Shown: piece by piece, positions 8,083 through 16,914 of the stretch
Position numbering within the stretch: position 1 is the stretch's first letter
How the letters are laid out: every line of letters starts with the position of its first letter
Source of the DNA: Flavihumibacter solisilvae
GTDB taxonomy: Bacteria > Bacteroidota > Bacteroidia > Chitinophagales > Chitinophagaceae
Length of the DNA stretch: 64,000 bases
Direction: 5' to 3'
Assembly: GCF_000814475.1 (NCBI RefSeq)
Contig: NZ_JSVC01000018.1
Coordinates: forward strand, 1-64,000
Program-made: the position numbers and the translations under genes
The notes under the pieces: model-generated
The model's input: only the letters and a program-made list of their open reading frames with translations
Databases searched by the model: none
Told to the model about the DNA's origin: nothing

Positions 8083-8711
8083 CTGCGGCGTTCACCCAAG
8101 GCAATTATCACATCTCTTATGGAGGGGAATGTATTCCCATTCACCTTTCCCCAGTCTTTTTTGGCCAGCCATTCGGCGGCATGGATATCCTCTTCAGTTT
8201 GTGGTTTAAGGTGCTGGTCACCCTTGATCTTCATTTCAAACCAAACGGTTTCCTTTAAAATGTGCTTGCCACTTTCGTGGTAGGTGTGGTAGGTCGTGAG
8301 CAGGGGCCGCGTGATACTTGCGCCCTGCAGGCCGGTTTCTTCTTCAACCTCACGGACGGCGCAATGCTCGATGGTTTCGCCTTCGTCGAGTTTGCCCTTG
8401 GGAAGGTCCCATTTCCCCCGGCGATGGATGAAGAGCAGGGCATGCTTCTCGTTCCATACGGCGCCGCCACCGGCCTGGATGATGGTAAACTTCTTCCAGA
8501 AAGCCTTTTTCAGCGCCTGCAGGTCGTTGTGCTTCAGGATTCCCGCATGAATCCCGGGCAGCTCCATTTCGTAGATCATCGATTTGAGGGCGGGCGTGGA
8601 GAACTCATCGATGAACACCGCGTCGTCGTGGTGAAGGAAGGGTTCGAGGTCGGGGGTGATGTCATCACAGAGGAAGAGGGGTTTATCGCCAAAATAGATT
8701 TTGATGTACAT
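8079..8711 (-). CDS. NUDIX hydrolase with extra N-terminal domain
   Basis: 210 residues. The complete Nudix box GX5EX7REUXEEXGU occupies residues 106-128 (GKLDEGETIEHCAVREVEEE then TGL), so it binds metal and cleaves a nucleoside diphosphate linked to another group. The first about 75 residues form a separate domain without recognisable motif, preceding the Nudix fold that starts near FTIIQAGGGAVWN. Substrate cannot be told from sequence. Divergent from pyrE and convergent with the thioesterase; the 5' end of this gene contains the -33 element of the pyrE promoter. Confidence 0.9.
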   Translation of the reverse strand: MYIKIYFGDKPLFLCDDITPDLEPFLHHDDAVFIDEFSTPALKSMIYEMELPGIHAGILKHNDLQALKKAFWKKFTIIQAGGGAVWNEKHALLFIHRRGKWDLPKGKLDEGETIEHCAVREVEEETGLQGASITRPLLTTYHTYHESGKHILKETVWFEMKIKGDQHLKPQTEEDIHAAEWLAKKDWGKVNGNTFPSIRDVIIALGERRS

Positions 8712-8731
8712 AAAGGCTATGGGTATTTTTG
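8701..8731 (+). promoter_or_regulatory. pyrE promoter (TTG-N20-TATTTTTG)
   Basis: -33 TTG at 8701-8703 and exact -7 TAnnTTTG at 8724-8731, separated by 20 bp, as in Bacteroides/Flavobacterium housekeeping promoters. Transcription would start near 8737, about 33 nt before the pyrE ATG. Confidence 0.65.
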
Positions 8732-8769
8732 CGCCACTATCATTTCACGCAAAGTTGAATAAAGTTAAT

Positions 8770-9405
8770 ATGAAGTCGAACGAAAAAGCAGTCGCCGAGC
8801 GTTTGCTCCAGAGTAATGCAGTCAGGTTGAGTCCCGACCAGCCTTTCACCTGGGCAAGCGGTTGGAAGAGCCCCATTTACTGTGACAACCGGAAGGTACT
8901 ATCCTTTCCGTATATCCGAGATTTTATCAAGTCTGAAATGTGTAATGTGATCTTCAGCGAGTTCCCGGATTCGGACGTCCTCGCGGGTGTGGCAACTGCG
9001 GGCATTGCCTGGGGGGCCATGGCTGCCGACCAACTGAAGCTTCCTTACATGTATGTACGACCAAAGCCGAAGGAGCATGGACTGGGAAACCAGATCGAAG
9101 GGAACTATGAGCCGGGGCAGAAAGTGGTTGTGGTGGAAGACCTGATCTCGACCGGGAAGAGCAGCCTGCAGGTAGTGGACGTTCTCCGTGCCGCCGGACT
9201 TGAGGTAATGGGCATGATCTCCATCTTTACCTATGGGTTCGGGGTGGCCGACAAGGCTTTCGCCGATGCCGGGGTTCCTTACCGTTCCCTAACCAACTAC
9301 GAAAACATGATCTCTTTGGCCCTCGAAAAGGGGATTATCGATAGTGCTGCGGAACCGATTCTGTTAAAATGGAGGGAGGACCCCGCAAACTGGACCGGAC
9401 TTTAG
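8770..9405 (+). CDS. pyrE: Orotate phosphoribosyltransferase
   Basis: Converts orotate and PRPP to orotidine 5'-phosphate, the fifth step of UMP synthesis. 211 residues from the ATG at 8770; an in-frame ATG further upstream lies before the -7 element and is rejected. Family blocks: FTWASGWKSPIYCDNRKVLS near the N-terminus, the KPKEHGLGNQIEG loop, and the PRPP-binding motif VVVVEDLISTGKSS. Separated from the pyrR-pyrB cluster by the thioesterase and NUDIX genes, with its own promoter. Confidence 0.95.
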   Translation: MKSNEKAVAERLLQSNAVRLSPDQPFTWASGWKSPIYCDNRKVLSFPYIRDFIKSEMCNVIFSEFPDSDVLAGVATAGIAWGAMAADQLKLPYMYVRPKPKEHGLGNQIEGNYEPGQKVVVVEDLISTGKSSLQVVDVLRAAGLEVMGMISIFTYGFGVADKAFADAGVPYRSLTNYENMISLALEKGIIDSAAEPILLKWREDPANWTGL

Positions 9406-9429
9406 TACCTTGGATAAAATTGCTTACGA

Positions 9430-9795
9430 ATGAAAAAACTGTACCTGCTCCTGGTTGCCGTACTGGCTATCGGGACCGCCACGATGGCGCAAAGCAAAAA
9501 GGCGCTGCAAACGGCTGTGATCAAAACCCCGACCGTTCAGTGCGACATGTGCAAAAAACGGATCGAAGCTTTCCTGGATAAAGAAGACGGAGTGGCTTCT
9601 GCCGTGGTGGATTATAAACGTAAAACTACGAAGGTGAGTTTTTACACCGATCGTACAAACATCGAGAATATCAAGACCGCCATCGCCAATGTTGGCTATG
9701 ATGCGGACGATGTAACCGCCAATGAAGAAACTTACAACAGGCTTCCCAAGTGCTGCAAAAAGCCGGAAGATGGCGGCGGCATGAAGAAACAATAG
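9430..9795 (+). CDS. Periplasmic heavy-metal-associated (HMA) domain protein
   Basis: 121 residues: Sec signal peptide ending in MAQ, then one ferredoxin-like HMA domain whose metal-binding CxxC is CDMC (Cys38, Cys41), and a C-terminal tail with KCCKK and a glycine-methionine-lysine-rich end. Related to the CopZ/Atx1 fold; binding of Cu(I) is likely but other soft metals are possible. The signal peptide means it acts outside the cytoplasm. Follows pyrE by 24 bp; a near-match -7 sequence (TACCTTGG) about 10 bp upstream suggests it may also be transcribed alone. Followed by a double hairpin. Confidence 0.85.
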   Translation: MKKLYLLLVAVLAIGTATMAQSKKALQTAVIKTPTVQCDMCKKRIEAFLDKEDGVASAVVDYKRKTTKVSFYTDRTNIENIKTAIANVGYDADDVTANEETYNRLPKCCKKPEDGGGMKKQ

Positions 9796-9805
9796 GACAA
9801 AAAAA

Positions 9806-9859
9806 GAACCGTCTAAAAACGGTTCCTGTGACCCGGTCGGACCTCCGACCGGGTTTTTT
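9806..9859 (+). terminator. Two consecutive hairpins after the HMA gene
   Basis: First stem GAACCGT / ACGGTTC (9806-9825); second stem CCCGGTCGG / CCGACCGGG (9832-9853) with ACCT loop and six T residues. The second is a strong intrinsic terminator; an A-run before the first allows some activity for the convergent gene as well. Confidence 0.88.
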
Positions 9860-9883
9860 ATTTTGCGCCCCTTAGGGCCAATT

Positions 9884-10357
9884 TTACCACTCCAATTTTT
9901 GCTTCCCGGCATAGTTCACCGGCATGTTTATGAAGAAGCCTGACCTGCCCAAACGGACCGTTCCGTTCACCTTCACATCGATCTCGTCACTCATCAGAAG
10001 GGTTAGCGCATTGCTCAATAACTGCTTAACGTCTACTTTCATTTTTACCGGTACGTAAAACGTGTCCTTCTTCGGAATGGTGATCAGCGTGTCGAGCGTG
10101 GTGGTGCCAACCGACTTGTTGTTTATGGCAATTGCCAGGTCTGCACGCTTCAGCTGCAGCGGGTAGTTGTTCGGGTTATAATATTTAAGGTCTGCCGAAA
10201 CGACAGATTCTTTCATCCCAATCTTACTGATGGTAAAGTTCTCGAACGCCTGGTACTCCGGGATCTCCGGTTGCTTACAGGAGGCGAAGGCGAACAGGGT
10301 AGCTGCTGCCAGGAGGATCTGGGTAGCCCTCTTGGGGCTTCTCGTGCTGTTGATCAT
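9884..10357 (-). CDS. LEA14-like (LEA type 2) lipoprotein
   Basis: 157 residues from the ATG at 10357, chosen because a lipoprotein signal peptide (hydrophobic stretch ending FAFASC) begins shortly after it. The body has the LEA type 2 / WHy pattern: a beta-sandwich with YYNPNNYPLQL (the NPN motif of the family) and TLITIPKKDTFYVPVKMKVDV. Probably anchored in the envelope; in bacteria such proteins are associated with desiccation or stress, but the function is unproven. Stands alone between the HMA gene (convergent) and the WbqC gene (divergent). Confidence 0.8.
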   Translation of the reverse strand: MINSTRSPKRATQILLAAATLFAFASCKQPEIPEYQAFENFTISKIGMKESVVSADLKYYNPNNYPLQLKRADLAIAINNKSVGTTTLDTLITIPKKDTFYVPVKMKVDVKQLLSNALTLLMSDEIDVKVNGTVRLGRSGFFINMPVNYAGKQKLEW

Positions 10358-10639
10358 AATTAAGGCAAAATAGGAGATAAATGATTTAACAGCAAATTCA
10401 ATATGGAACAATGCCATATCTTTAACGCCAAGAAATTTGGCAGGCGGGGAGTTGACCTCATATTTAAAGGGTAATAGGATAAGCCAATAATCTTAGCAGT
10501 TAAAAAAAGTTCGTAAAGTGTTTATTTAGAATTAAATACAAGATATAACGATGTTTTTTAGTACTTAATTTGTCGCTTCAATTTACGCTTGACCGGAGTT
10601 AAACAGGACAGATTTAAAGTGCATCTCAAAGGATTAAAT

Positions 10640-11302
10640 ATGAGTACGTTAATAATTGATTTACAATACTTTGGAAGTGTTTATTGGTATAAAAAAGTAT
10701 ATAAATACACGCATGTAGAATTTAGTGAATACGAAAAACATCGAAAAATGGGTTTTCGCAATCGTTTATGGATTGCGGGCGCTGAGGGCCGGATGAATTT
10801 GTCCGTCCCCATCGTTGATGCGCGAAATGAAAAGCAGGTATACAAGGACGTGAGGATCGTTCCGGGTCGTTGGCAGACCGAACACTTCAGGGCGCTGGTC
10901 TCCTGTTATAACCGGTCACCCTGGTTCGAGCATTACCGCGACGAATTGGCAGCATTGTATGAGAAACCGGTGGACTACCTCTTCGACTGGAACCTGGCCT
11001 GCTTTGAGTGGATGAATGAAAAGCTGGACCTGCCGGTGACGGTTGACGTGGCCAGGCTGCCCGGAAATGGTGGTCAGGCTCCCGAAAATGAGAGTGCCCC
11101 AGGCGCGGACGGTGTGGTAAATTTTACAGATTATTTTCATCCCTCGAACTCCGGAAACTGGCTCCATGGTGATGAAAACCGGTTTCGCTACTCCCAGGTT
11201 TTTGAAGACCGGGTCGGTTTTTTGCCCGGACTTTCGATCCTCGATCTGATGTTTTGCGAGGGGCTGTCGGGGGTAAAAAGACTGGTTGGGGATGCCCGTT
11301 AG
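10640..11302 (+). CDS. WbqC-like family protein
   Basis: 220 residues from the ATG at 10640. N-terminal IDLQYFGSVYWYKKVYKYTH and RNRLWIAGAEGRMNLSVPI match the WbqC family, followed by WFEHYRDEL and a C-terminal FHPSNSGNWLHGDENRFRYS block. WbqC proteins occur in O-antigen clusters and as single genes across Bacteroidota; biochemical role is not established. No polysaccharide genes are nearby. The upstream region (10418-10639) is clearly more A+T-rich than the surroundings and holds no other gene. Confidence 0.85.
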   Translation: MSTLIIDLQYFGSVYWYKKVYKYTHVEFSEYEKHRKMGFRNRLWIAGAEGRMNLSVPIVDARNEKQVYKDVRIVPGRWQTEHFRALVSCYNRSPWFEHYRDELAALYEKPVDYLFDWNLACFEWMNEKLDLPVTVDVARLPGNGGQAPENESAPGADGVVNFTDYFHPSNSGNWLHGDENRFRYSQVFEDRVGFLPGLSILDLMFCEGLSGVKRLVGDAR

Positions 11303-11633
11303 GAAGTGGTGTTTTGGATCAGCAAGGGGTGTCTCGACCATTTAAAGACCCGTCCATTTTTTAATTTTCGGGGTTTACAAGGTTGGTGAACTTCTGAAAT
11401 CAGCTTCGTTTACGGGGTGCTGATATTAAAGATTAATGTCAATCATCCCAGCAGAAATCGGGGTAGACATGGTGCAGCATTTTGGGGAAAACGTCGCAGT
11501 TCAATCCTGCTCTTTCAATTTTTGCAGCCTTTACATTGTTCGTAAACTTACGATTTGGAAGTCCTGGAACTTTGTGTAAAAGCCCGGACTTTGGAAGAAT
11601 CAAGTCGTACAGTGTAACCCTCAATAGTCTCTC
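11303..11633. other. Gene-poor stretch after the WbqC gene
   Basis: 331 bp with no convincing gene. A 61-codon open stretch on the minus strand (11439-11624, TTG start) gives no recognisable product and lies just downstream of the broken HicB gene; it may be decayed coding DNA. Confidence 0.5.
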
Positions 11634-11803
11634 TTAATTCCGAATTATAAAAACGATCTTATAGTCTTTAAGTAATATCTCAGGGACTTGGCTGTTGTAT
11701 TTCTTGTAAAGATCTATGGCTTCCCGGATCGACTTCTGCCTTCCACCCAGGCACCGTAATCATCCTTGCCTTTTTTCAGAATGACTTTAAGTGTCGCCTT
11801 CAT
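11634..11803 (-). pseudogene. Broken HicB-like antitoxin gene
   Basis: From an ATG at 11801-11803 the frame gives MKATLKVILKKGKDDYGAWV then EG, the start of the HicB fold, and stops at a TAG 30 codons in. A second frame, beginning at the same place in the fold, continues KSIREAIDLYKKYN and VPEILLKDYKIVF to a TAA at 11634-11636. The glycine-rich GIYGAGDT-VEEA segment that normally joins the two halves is missing, so an internal deletion with frame change has destroyed the gene. No HicA toxin is recognisable on either side. Confidence 0.7.
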
Positions 11804-11891
11804 ATACTTTAATTGTTGAACGTGAAAGGTAACCTTATTGGCTAAACCCAGCCGATTATAACCGGTTAATCTGGCTATTTCATGAAGGCGC

Positions 11892-11923
11892 AAAAAAAAA
11901 ACACCGGGCTGGCAGGCCCGGTG
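11892..11923 (-). terminator. Terminator of the M56 peptidase gene
   Basis: CACCGGGC / GCCCGGTG stem (11902-11923) followed on the minus strand by about ten T residues. Confidence 0.88.
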
Positions 11924-11965
11924 CGGAGATCAATTAAGCATTCTTATTTATCGTAATCCCTGTTC

Positions 11966-13789
11966 TTACAGGTATACCACTTTCTTCTTGTTGCAGGTGG
12001 CTTTCTTGGTTTCAGTCTTTTTGCTCTCGCACTCATTCACGCGGAAGTATTCGCGTTCCTGCTCGCGCTGGATTCTGCGCTGGTAATCCTGCTGGCTCTT
12101 AAGGTGCAATTCAAGCTGCACTTTCTGGTCTGCGAGTTGCTTTTCCATCTGCTTAACTGCTTTGGAAGCATCCTGCTGTACTTTGTTCCAGTCGATCCGG
12201 GCAAGGGCTTTTTCGAGCTCGAGCTGGATGGCTTCCGGTGTTTTGCCGTGGAGCTCAAGCTGGATCTTCAGCTTTTCAAAATCCAGTTGTTGGAGAGCCA
12301 TCTGCGCCTGCACAGCTGCTTCCTTAGCCTTCACGGTCAGGGATACACGACCCTGGACTGAGGTAGGAACAGTGGTATCGATACTTCCTGCCTGGAAACT
12401 GTTGCGGGGAACATAGGGCAGGGTAGTAGTGATCAGCACGTCTACCGGCTGAGCTACCTGCTTTTCCGGGAGGGAGAAGGAGCGGTCTTCAACCACCACA
12501 TTCGTAGCGGGGGTAAAGGCGGTCGCCTGGTCTTCTTCATCGTCTTCATCCATTGTCGCTACCCATTCCACGGGGGAAAGCACCAATTGCGGATTCTTCG
12601 CAGGGACGGACAGGGCCAGGGCGGGTTGTGATGGCTGAGTATTAACCGCGTTTACCTGGTAGGCCGGGTTGGCTGTCCGCGGTTTGGATTCATTTACTAT
12701 TTGGGTGGCGGCCTGCTGCGGGTTGAAGGAAACACTCCTGATGTAGTCGCTATTTTCGCGGCTCGCAAGCGGTGTAACCACATTGCGGATCAACTGGCGG
12801 ATCTCGCGCTGCGGCTGAACGAGGGCAAGCAGGCAAACAATACCAGTGAGTCCGGCCAGTACGGCCATCTTCATGTTGCGCTGCGGTGCAACGGGCAGTT
12901 TCAGCATCCGCTGTACGCGGATGAGCAATACGTTCCGGTGACTGCCACGCGCTGCGAGCAGTAACTGGGATTGGTCCTTTGTACGGTGCTGCTCCAGTTT
13001 CAGGAGCGCATAGGCATACTGGTCAGGACTGAACGGAAACTGCAGCACCCAATCGTCGCAGGAATGTTCGCGCTCCTCGCGGATCGCAGCAACCAGGTTG
13101 CGGGTGAATGGATTATAGAAGAAGATCACTTCTGCTATCGCTACCACCAGGTTCCAGAAATAATCATTTCGTTTAATATGGGCAAGCTCATGGATCAGGA
13201 TGGCTTCGAGCTGGTCGGGTGTTAACTGGTTTATGGCAGATACTGGGAGGAGGATCATGGGCTTCAGCCAGCCGAGGATCAGCGGGGTGTCGATCCTGTC
13301 GGACAGCCAGAACTGCACGGAACGGATATTCATCTGTCCGCACATTTTATTAAGGTAGAGACGCCATTCAACCGGCGCTTTCCGGAGCCCGGTCGTCCTG
13401 ATCTTTCCCGTTACATAAAGAATTTTGGAAAACTGTATCAGTCGTACCGCCAGCCAAACGAGGTACACTACTGAAATATAAGGTGAAGAAAGCTGGATCC
13501 AGTAGCTGATGCTGGCATAAACGCCGTGCAGCTCATCGTTTGTGTAGGAACCCACCTGGTACCCGCTTTCGAGAATGTTGGTAAACCGGAGCAGGAAAGA
13601 AGCAACCGACCAACCCATCCCTGCTACGAGGAAAAGCAGGGAAAGTGAATATCGATTTGAAGCAGTAAGTCGCGGCAAGACCTTTTTCAGGAACAGATAC
13701 AGAACCCACAAAATCCCAAACTGCCACCAACTGTTCAGAAGAGTCCAGCCCAGCGCTTCGAGAAAAGCAGCCTGGGGATGGTTTGGCAT
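11966..13789 (-). CDS. BlaR1/MecR1-like M56 membrane metallopeptidase
   Basis: 607 residues. Four hydrophobic segments in the first half surround the zinc-protease motif HELAH (residues 200-204) and the downstream EEREHSCDDW block, the signature of M56 proteases that cleave BlaI/MecI repressors. The C-terminal half has no penicillin-binding (STxK) sensor domain; instead a proline/alanine-rich linker and a long charged helix (about residues 490-590) lead to a lysine- and cysteine-containing tail. Starts 1 bp after the blaI stop, so the two form an operon. It probably senses something other than beta-lactams; no beta-lactamase is in the window. Confidence 0.9.
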   Translation of the reverse strand: MPNHPQAAFLEALGWTLLNSWWQFGILWVLYLFLKKVLPRLTASNRYSLSLLFLVAGMGWSVASFLLRFTNILESGYQVGSYTNDELHGVYASISYWIQLSSPYISVVYLVWLAVRLIQFSKILYVTGKIRTTGLRKAPVEWRLYLNKMCGQMNIRSVQFWLSDRIDTPLILGWLKPMILLPVSAINQLTPDQLEAILIHELAHIKRNDYFWNLVVAIAEVIFFYNPFTRNLVAAIREEREHSCDDWVLQFPFSPDQYAYALLKLEQHRTKDQSQLLLAARGSHRNVLLIRVQRMLKLPVAPQRNMKMAVLAGLTGIVCLLALVQPQREIRQLIRNVVTPLASRENSDYIRSVSFNPQQAATQIVNESKPRTANPAYQVNAVNTQPSQPALALSVPAKNPQLVLSPVEWVATMDEDDEEDQATAFTPATNVVVEDRSFSLPEKQVAQPVDVLITTTLPYVPRNSFQAGSIDTTVPTSVQGRVSLTVKAKEAAVQAQMALQQLDFEKLKIQLELHGKTPEAIQLELEKALARIDWNKVQQDASKAVKQMEKQLADQKVQLELHLKSQQDYQRRIQREQEREYFRVNECESKKTETKKATCNKKKVVYL

Positions 13790-13790
13790 A

Positions 13791-14180
13791 TTATTGCTTT
13801 TTTAAGTTGTTTAAAAGGTGTTGAATCTCTTCCAACTCCTGCGCTGAAGCCTTGTGGTTACCGAGCGCCTGCAATACTAACTGGGTGGATGAACCGCCAA
13901 ACAGTCCATCGATCATTTTTCCCAACAGGTGCTTCTGTGTTTTCTCCCGGCTAACCGCAGCCTGGTAAATATGTGTTTTTACAGAATCGTCGCGTTTTAC
14001 CAATCCCTTCTCATGCATGATCTGCATCAGCTTGAGGGTGGTGGTATAACCGACATCCTTTGTGAGGGCCAGTTCTTCATGGACCTCACGGACACTTGCA
14101 AGTCCCCTGGTCCACAGTACCTGCAGGATCTCCAGTTCGCTTTCAGTTGGTTTGATATACTTCGTTGCAGCCATAGTCAT
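13791..14180 (-). CDS. BlaI/MecI/CopY family transcriptional repressor
   Basis: 129 residues from the ATG at 14180 (a second ATG lies two codons later). N-terminal winged helix with the family signature PTESELEILQVLWTRG and REVHEEL, then the C-terminal dimer region. Such repressors are inactivated by proteolysis when the partner M56 protease is activated; the partner follows directly. A TACGA-N6-TCGTA inverted repeat 18 bp upstream of the start is the likely autoregulatory site. Confidence 0.92.
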   Translation of the reverse strand: MTMAATKYIKPTESELEILQVLWTRGLASVREVHEELALTKDVGYTTTLKLMQIMHEKGLVKRDDSVKTHIYQAAVSREKTQKHLLGKMIDGLFGGSSTQLVLQALGNHKASAQELEEIQHLLNNLKKQ

Positions 14181-14197
14181 GCAATTTGACCTCAATA

Positions 14198-14213
14198 TAC
14201 GATTAGTTTCGTA
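14198..14213. promoter_or_regulatory. Candidate BlaI operator
   Basis: Inverted repeat TACGA-N6-TCGTA, 18-33 bp upstream of the blaI start. BlaI/MecI-family sites are short dyads of similar size with TAC-type arms; the exact sequence differs from the staphylococcal TACAnnTGTA. Confidence 0.55.
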
Positions 14214-14299
14214 AACATGAAATGTTAAAATGCCTGCAAGGATGCGATTTGTCGATGAGTCAATCAGGAGTAAGTGAATAAGTGAAGGTGGGGCAAAAG

Positions 14300-14331
14300 A
14301 AAAGCCCCGGTGTAGACACATCGGGGCTTTT
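14300..14331 (-). terminator. Terminator of hppA
   Basis: AAAGCCCCGGTGT and its partner ACATCGGGGCTTT form a stem around a short loop, followed on the minus strand by a short T-containing tract. Lies between hppA and blaI, both transcribed leftward. Confidence 0.82.
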
Positions 14332-14371
14332 GGTATTTGGACTTGATTAGTTTCTAAATCAAAACTACGAA

Positions 14372-16804
14372 CTATTTCTTTTCCTCGCTAATCGAAAAAG
14401 AAAAATCTCTGCCTGCAGAAAGGAAATTTTCGTATTTCTTAACAGCGTCTGCAGATTGCTTTTCGCCGTTGATCGTCAACTCGCCTTTTTTGAATTCAAC
14501 TGCGAGCTTACCATCTTTCACAAAACCGTCAGCTTTCAGGACTTCAGCAAACTTGTTTACATCGTCGGCTGCAACTGGAGCGAGTGCTTCTGTTGCGTGC
14601 TCAGCATGTTCAGTATTCGCTGCATCTGCAAGCCTGATCTCCATTTTCTTCTCCACAACCTGCGCAGAAGCGTCGCTTCCGTTGGTCATGTGAAGATCTT
14701 TCAGGGTCGGCGCGATTACCAGTGAAACGATACTCATCAGTTTGATGAGGATGTTCATTGACGGACCGGAAGTGTCCTTGAACGGATCACCTACAGTATC
14801 ACCGGTTACGGATGCCTTATGGGGTTCTGACTTTTTATAATATACTTCACCATTGATGGTAACACCTTTCTCGAAAGATTTCTTCGCATTGTCCCATGCA
14901 CCACCGGCGTTGTTCTGGAACATTCCCATCAGTACACCACTTACAGTAGCACCTGCGAGGAATCCGCCGAGTGCTTCGGGTCCGAAGATGAAACCGATCA
15001 CGAGAGGAGAGATGATGGCAAATGCACCTGGAGCAAGCATCTTCTTGATGGAAGCATCTGTAGAGATAGCCACGCACTTGTCGTACTCCGGTTTTCCTGT
15101 TCCTTCCATGATACCGGGGATGGTACGGAACTGGCGACGAACTTCTTCCACCATCGCCATGGCCGCTTCACCAACCGCGCGGATCGCGAGGGAAGAGAAG
15201 ATGAAGGGGATCATACCACCCACGAACAAACAGGCAAGTACATCCGCTTTATAGATATCGATACCGCTGATACCGGCAACACCTACAAACGCAGCGAAGA
15301 GCGCGAGGGCGGTAAGGGCAGCAGAAGCGATGGCGAAACCTTTACCGGTAGCTGCAGTGGTGTTACCAACTGCATCGAGAACGTCGGTCTTCTCACGAAC
15401 TTCTTTGGGAAGCTCGCTCATTTCGGCGATACCGCCGGCGTTGTCAGCGATAGGACCGAAAGCATCGATCGCAAGCTGCATCGCAGTAGTAGCCATCATA
15501 CCGGCAGCTGCAATCGCAACACCGTAGAGACCTGCGAAATAATATGAACCGTAGATACCACTTGCCAGTACAAGGGTGGGCAGGAATGTAGATTCCATAC
15601 CAACTGCGAGACCACCGATCACGTTAGTGGCGTGACCTGTTGCAGACTGCCTGATGATGGTGTTCACCGGGCGCTTGCCCATAGCTGTGTAGTATTCGGT
15701 AATAATACTCATCAACGTACCTACCACGAGACCTACTACGATGGCGTAGAACACATCCATGCGGGTGAACTCGAAGCCACGAAGGCTGAGCGTATTGTCA
15801 GGGAGGATATATTGAACGAGGAAGAATGAGGCAATTGCAGTAAGAACGATAGAACCCCAGTTACCCATGTTCAATGCTTTTTGAACAACGTCAGTGCTGA
15901 TGCCTGCGCTGTCAGAGATGCGAACGAACCAGGTACCAACAATAGAGAAGAGGATTCCTACACCTGCGATCAGCATGGGAAGCAGGATGGGAGAAAAACC
16001 GTTGAAACTGTCGGTTGCAATGGTTTCCTGTCCGAGTACCATCGTAGCCAGAACGGTTGCTACATAGGAACCGAAAAGATCGGCACCCATACCGGCAACG
16101 TCACCTACGTTATCACCTACGTTATCGGCGATGGTGGCAGGGTTACGCGGATCATCTTCAGGGATACCGGCTTCTACTTTACCTACGAGGTCAGCACCAA
16201 CGTCGGCAGCCTTTGTATAGATACCACCACCTACACGCGCAAAGAGGGCGATGGACTCAGCGCCAAGTGAGAACCCGGTCAGCACTTCGATGGCTTTTGC
16301 CACCAGCTGATTATCGGCAGAGAGAGAAGGTGCAAAATATTGAACCAGCACGATGAACACGCTTCCAAGTCCAAGTACAGCAAGACCTGCAACACCGAGT
16401 CCCATTACTGAACCACCGGTGAAAGATACCTGCAATGCTTTGGCAAGGCTGGTACGGGCAGCATGTGTGGTACGAACGTTAGCCTTGGTGGCTACTTTCA
16501 TCCCGATGAAACCTGCAAGCGCACTGAATACGGCACCGACAATGAAAGCGATGGCGATAAACCAGTGTGAATGTTCGTTGCGGCTGGCCATGAAGCCCAG
16601 GAGGATCGCCACTATCACTACGAAATATGTCAGGATCTTCCACTCGGCGCGGAGGAATGCCATAGCGCCCTCTGCGATGTGGTTACTGATCTCCTGCATG
16701 CGGTCAGAGCCGGCATCCTGTTTTGATACCCAGGCAAATTTGATAAAGGTGTACAGCAATCCGATCACACCCATTGCCGGGACCAGGTAAAACAATTTGT
16801 CCAT
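14372..16804 (-). CDS. hppA: Membrane-bound ion-translocating pyrophosphatase, K+-stimulated type
   Basis: 810 residues, about 16 membrane helices. Hydrolyses PPi and pumps H+ and/or Na+. The PPi-binding motif [13 protein letters not shown] and the [12 protein letters not shown] block are intact. The helix-12 determinant reads [10 protein letters not shown]: alanine at the position that is lysine in K+-independent enzymes, so this is the K+-requiring class, which includes Na+ and dual Na+/H+ pumps. After the normal core there is an unusual acidic/alanine-rich soluble extension of about 90 residues (starting near [11 protein letters not shown]). A TATTTTTG element at 16839 is its probable promoter. 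Confidence 0.95.
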   Translation of the reverse strand: MDKLFYLVPAMGVIGLLYTFIKFAWVSKQDAGSDRMQEISNHIAEGAMAFLRAEWKILTYFVVIVAILLGFMASRNEHSHWFIAIAFIVGAVFSALAGFIGMKVATKANVRTTHAARTSLAKALQVSFTGGSVMGLGVAGLAVLGLGSVFIVLVQYFAPSLSADNQLVAKAIEVLTGFSLGAESIALFARVGGGIYTKAADVGADLVGKVEAGIPEDDPRNPATIADNVGDNVGDVAGMGADLFGSYVATVLATMVLGQETIATDSFNGFSPILLPMLIAGVGILFSIVGTWFVRISDSAGISTDVVQKALNMGNWGSIVLTAIASFFLVQYILPDNTLSLRGFEFTRMDVFYAIVVGLVVGTLMSIITEYYTAMGKRPVNTIIRQSATGHATNVIGGLAVGMESTFLPTLVLASGIYGSYYFAGLYGVAIAAAGMMATTAMQLAIDAFGPIADNAGGIAEMSELPKEVREKTDVLDAVGNTTAATGKGFAIASAALTALALFAAFVGVAGISGIDIYKADVLACLFVGGMIPFIFSSLAIRAVGEAAMAMVEEVRRQFRTIPGIMEGTGKPEYDKCVAISTDASIKKMLAPGAFAIISPLVIGFIFGPEALGGFLAGATVSGVLMGMFQNNAGGAWDNAKKSFEKGVTINGEVYYKKSEPHKASVTGDTVGDPFKDTSGPSMNILIKLMSIVSLVIAPTLKDLHMTNGSDASAQVVEKKMEIRLADAANTEHAEHATEALAPVAADDVNKFAEVLKADGFVKDGKLAVEFKKGELTINGEKQSADAVKKYENFLSAGRDFSFSISEEKK

Positions 16805-16838
16805 AAAGAAAAGCTAGTTAACAAAAATTTAGAGTGGG

Positions 16839-16846
16839 CAAAAATA
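16839..16846 (-). promoter_or_regulatory. -7 element (TATTTTTG) of hppA
   Basis: Exact TAnnTTTG on the minus strand, 34 bp before the hppA ATG. Confidence 0.45.
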
Positions 16847-16860
16847 AGGGGGAAAAGCCA

Positions 16861-16893
16861 AAAAAGGGCACCTGTTTATTTGCAGGTGCCCTT
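16861..16893 (-). terminator. Terminator of the AsmA gene
   Basis: GGGCACCTG / CAGGTGCCC stem (16866-16891), T-run on the minus strand side. Confidence 0.88.
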
Positions 16894-16914
16894 TCCAGTG
16901 AGGTTTTTAATTAT

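Noticed and set aside
11439-11624. 61-codon minus-strand frame between WbqC and the HicB remnant
   Set aside because: TTG start, no signal peptide or family similarity, adjacent to decayed DNA; not enough to call a gene.
14853-15527. Long open frames on the plus strand opposite hppA (and similar ones opposite pyrR, mltG, the permeases, the response regulator and the TonB receptor)
   Set aside because: They lie fully inside genes with strong family matches, lack recognisable products, and arise from the codon bias of the true strand.
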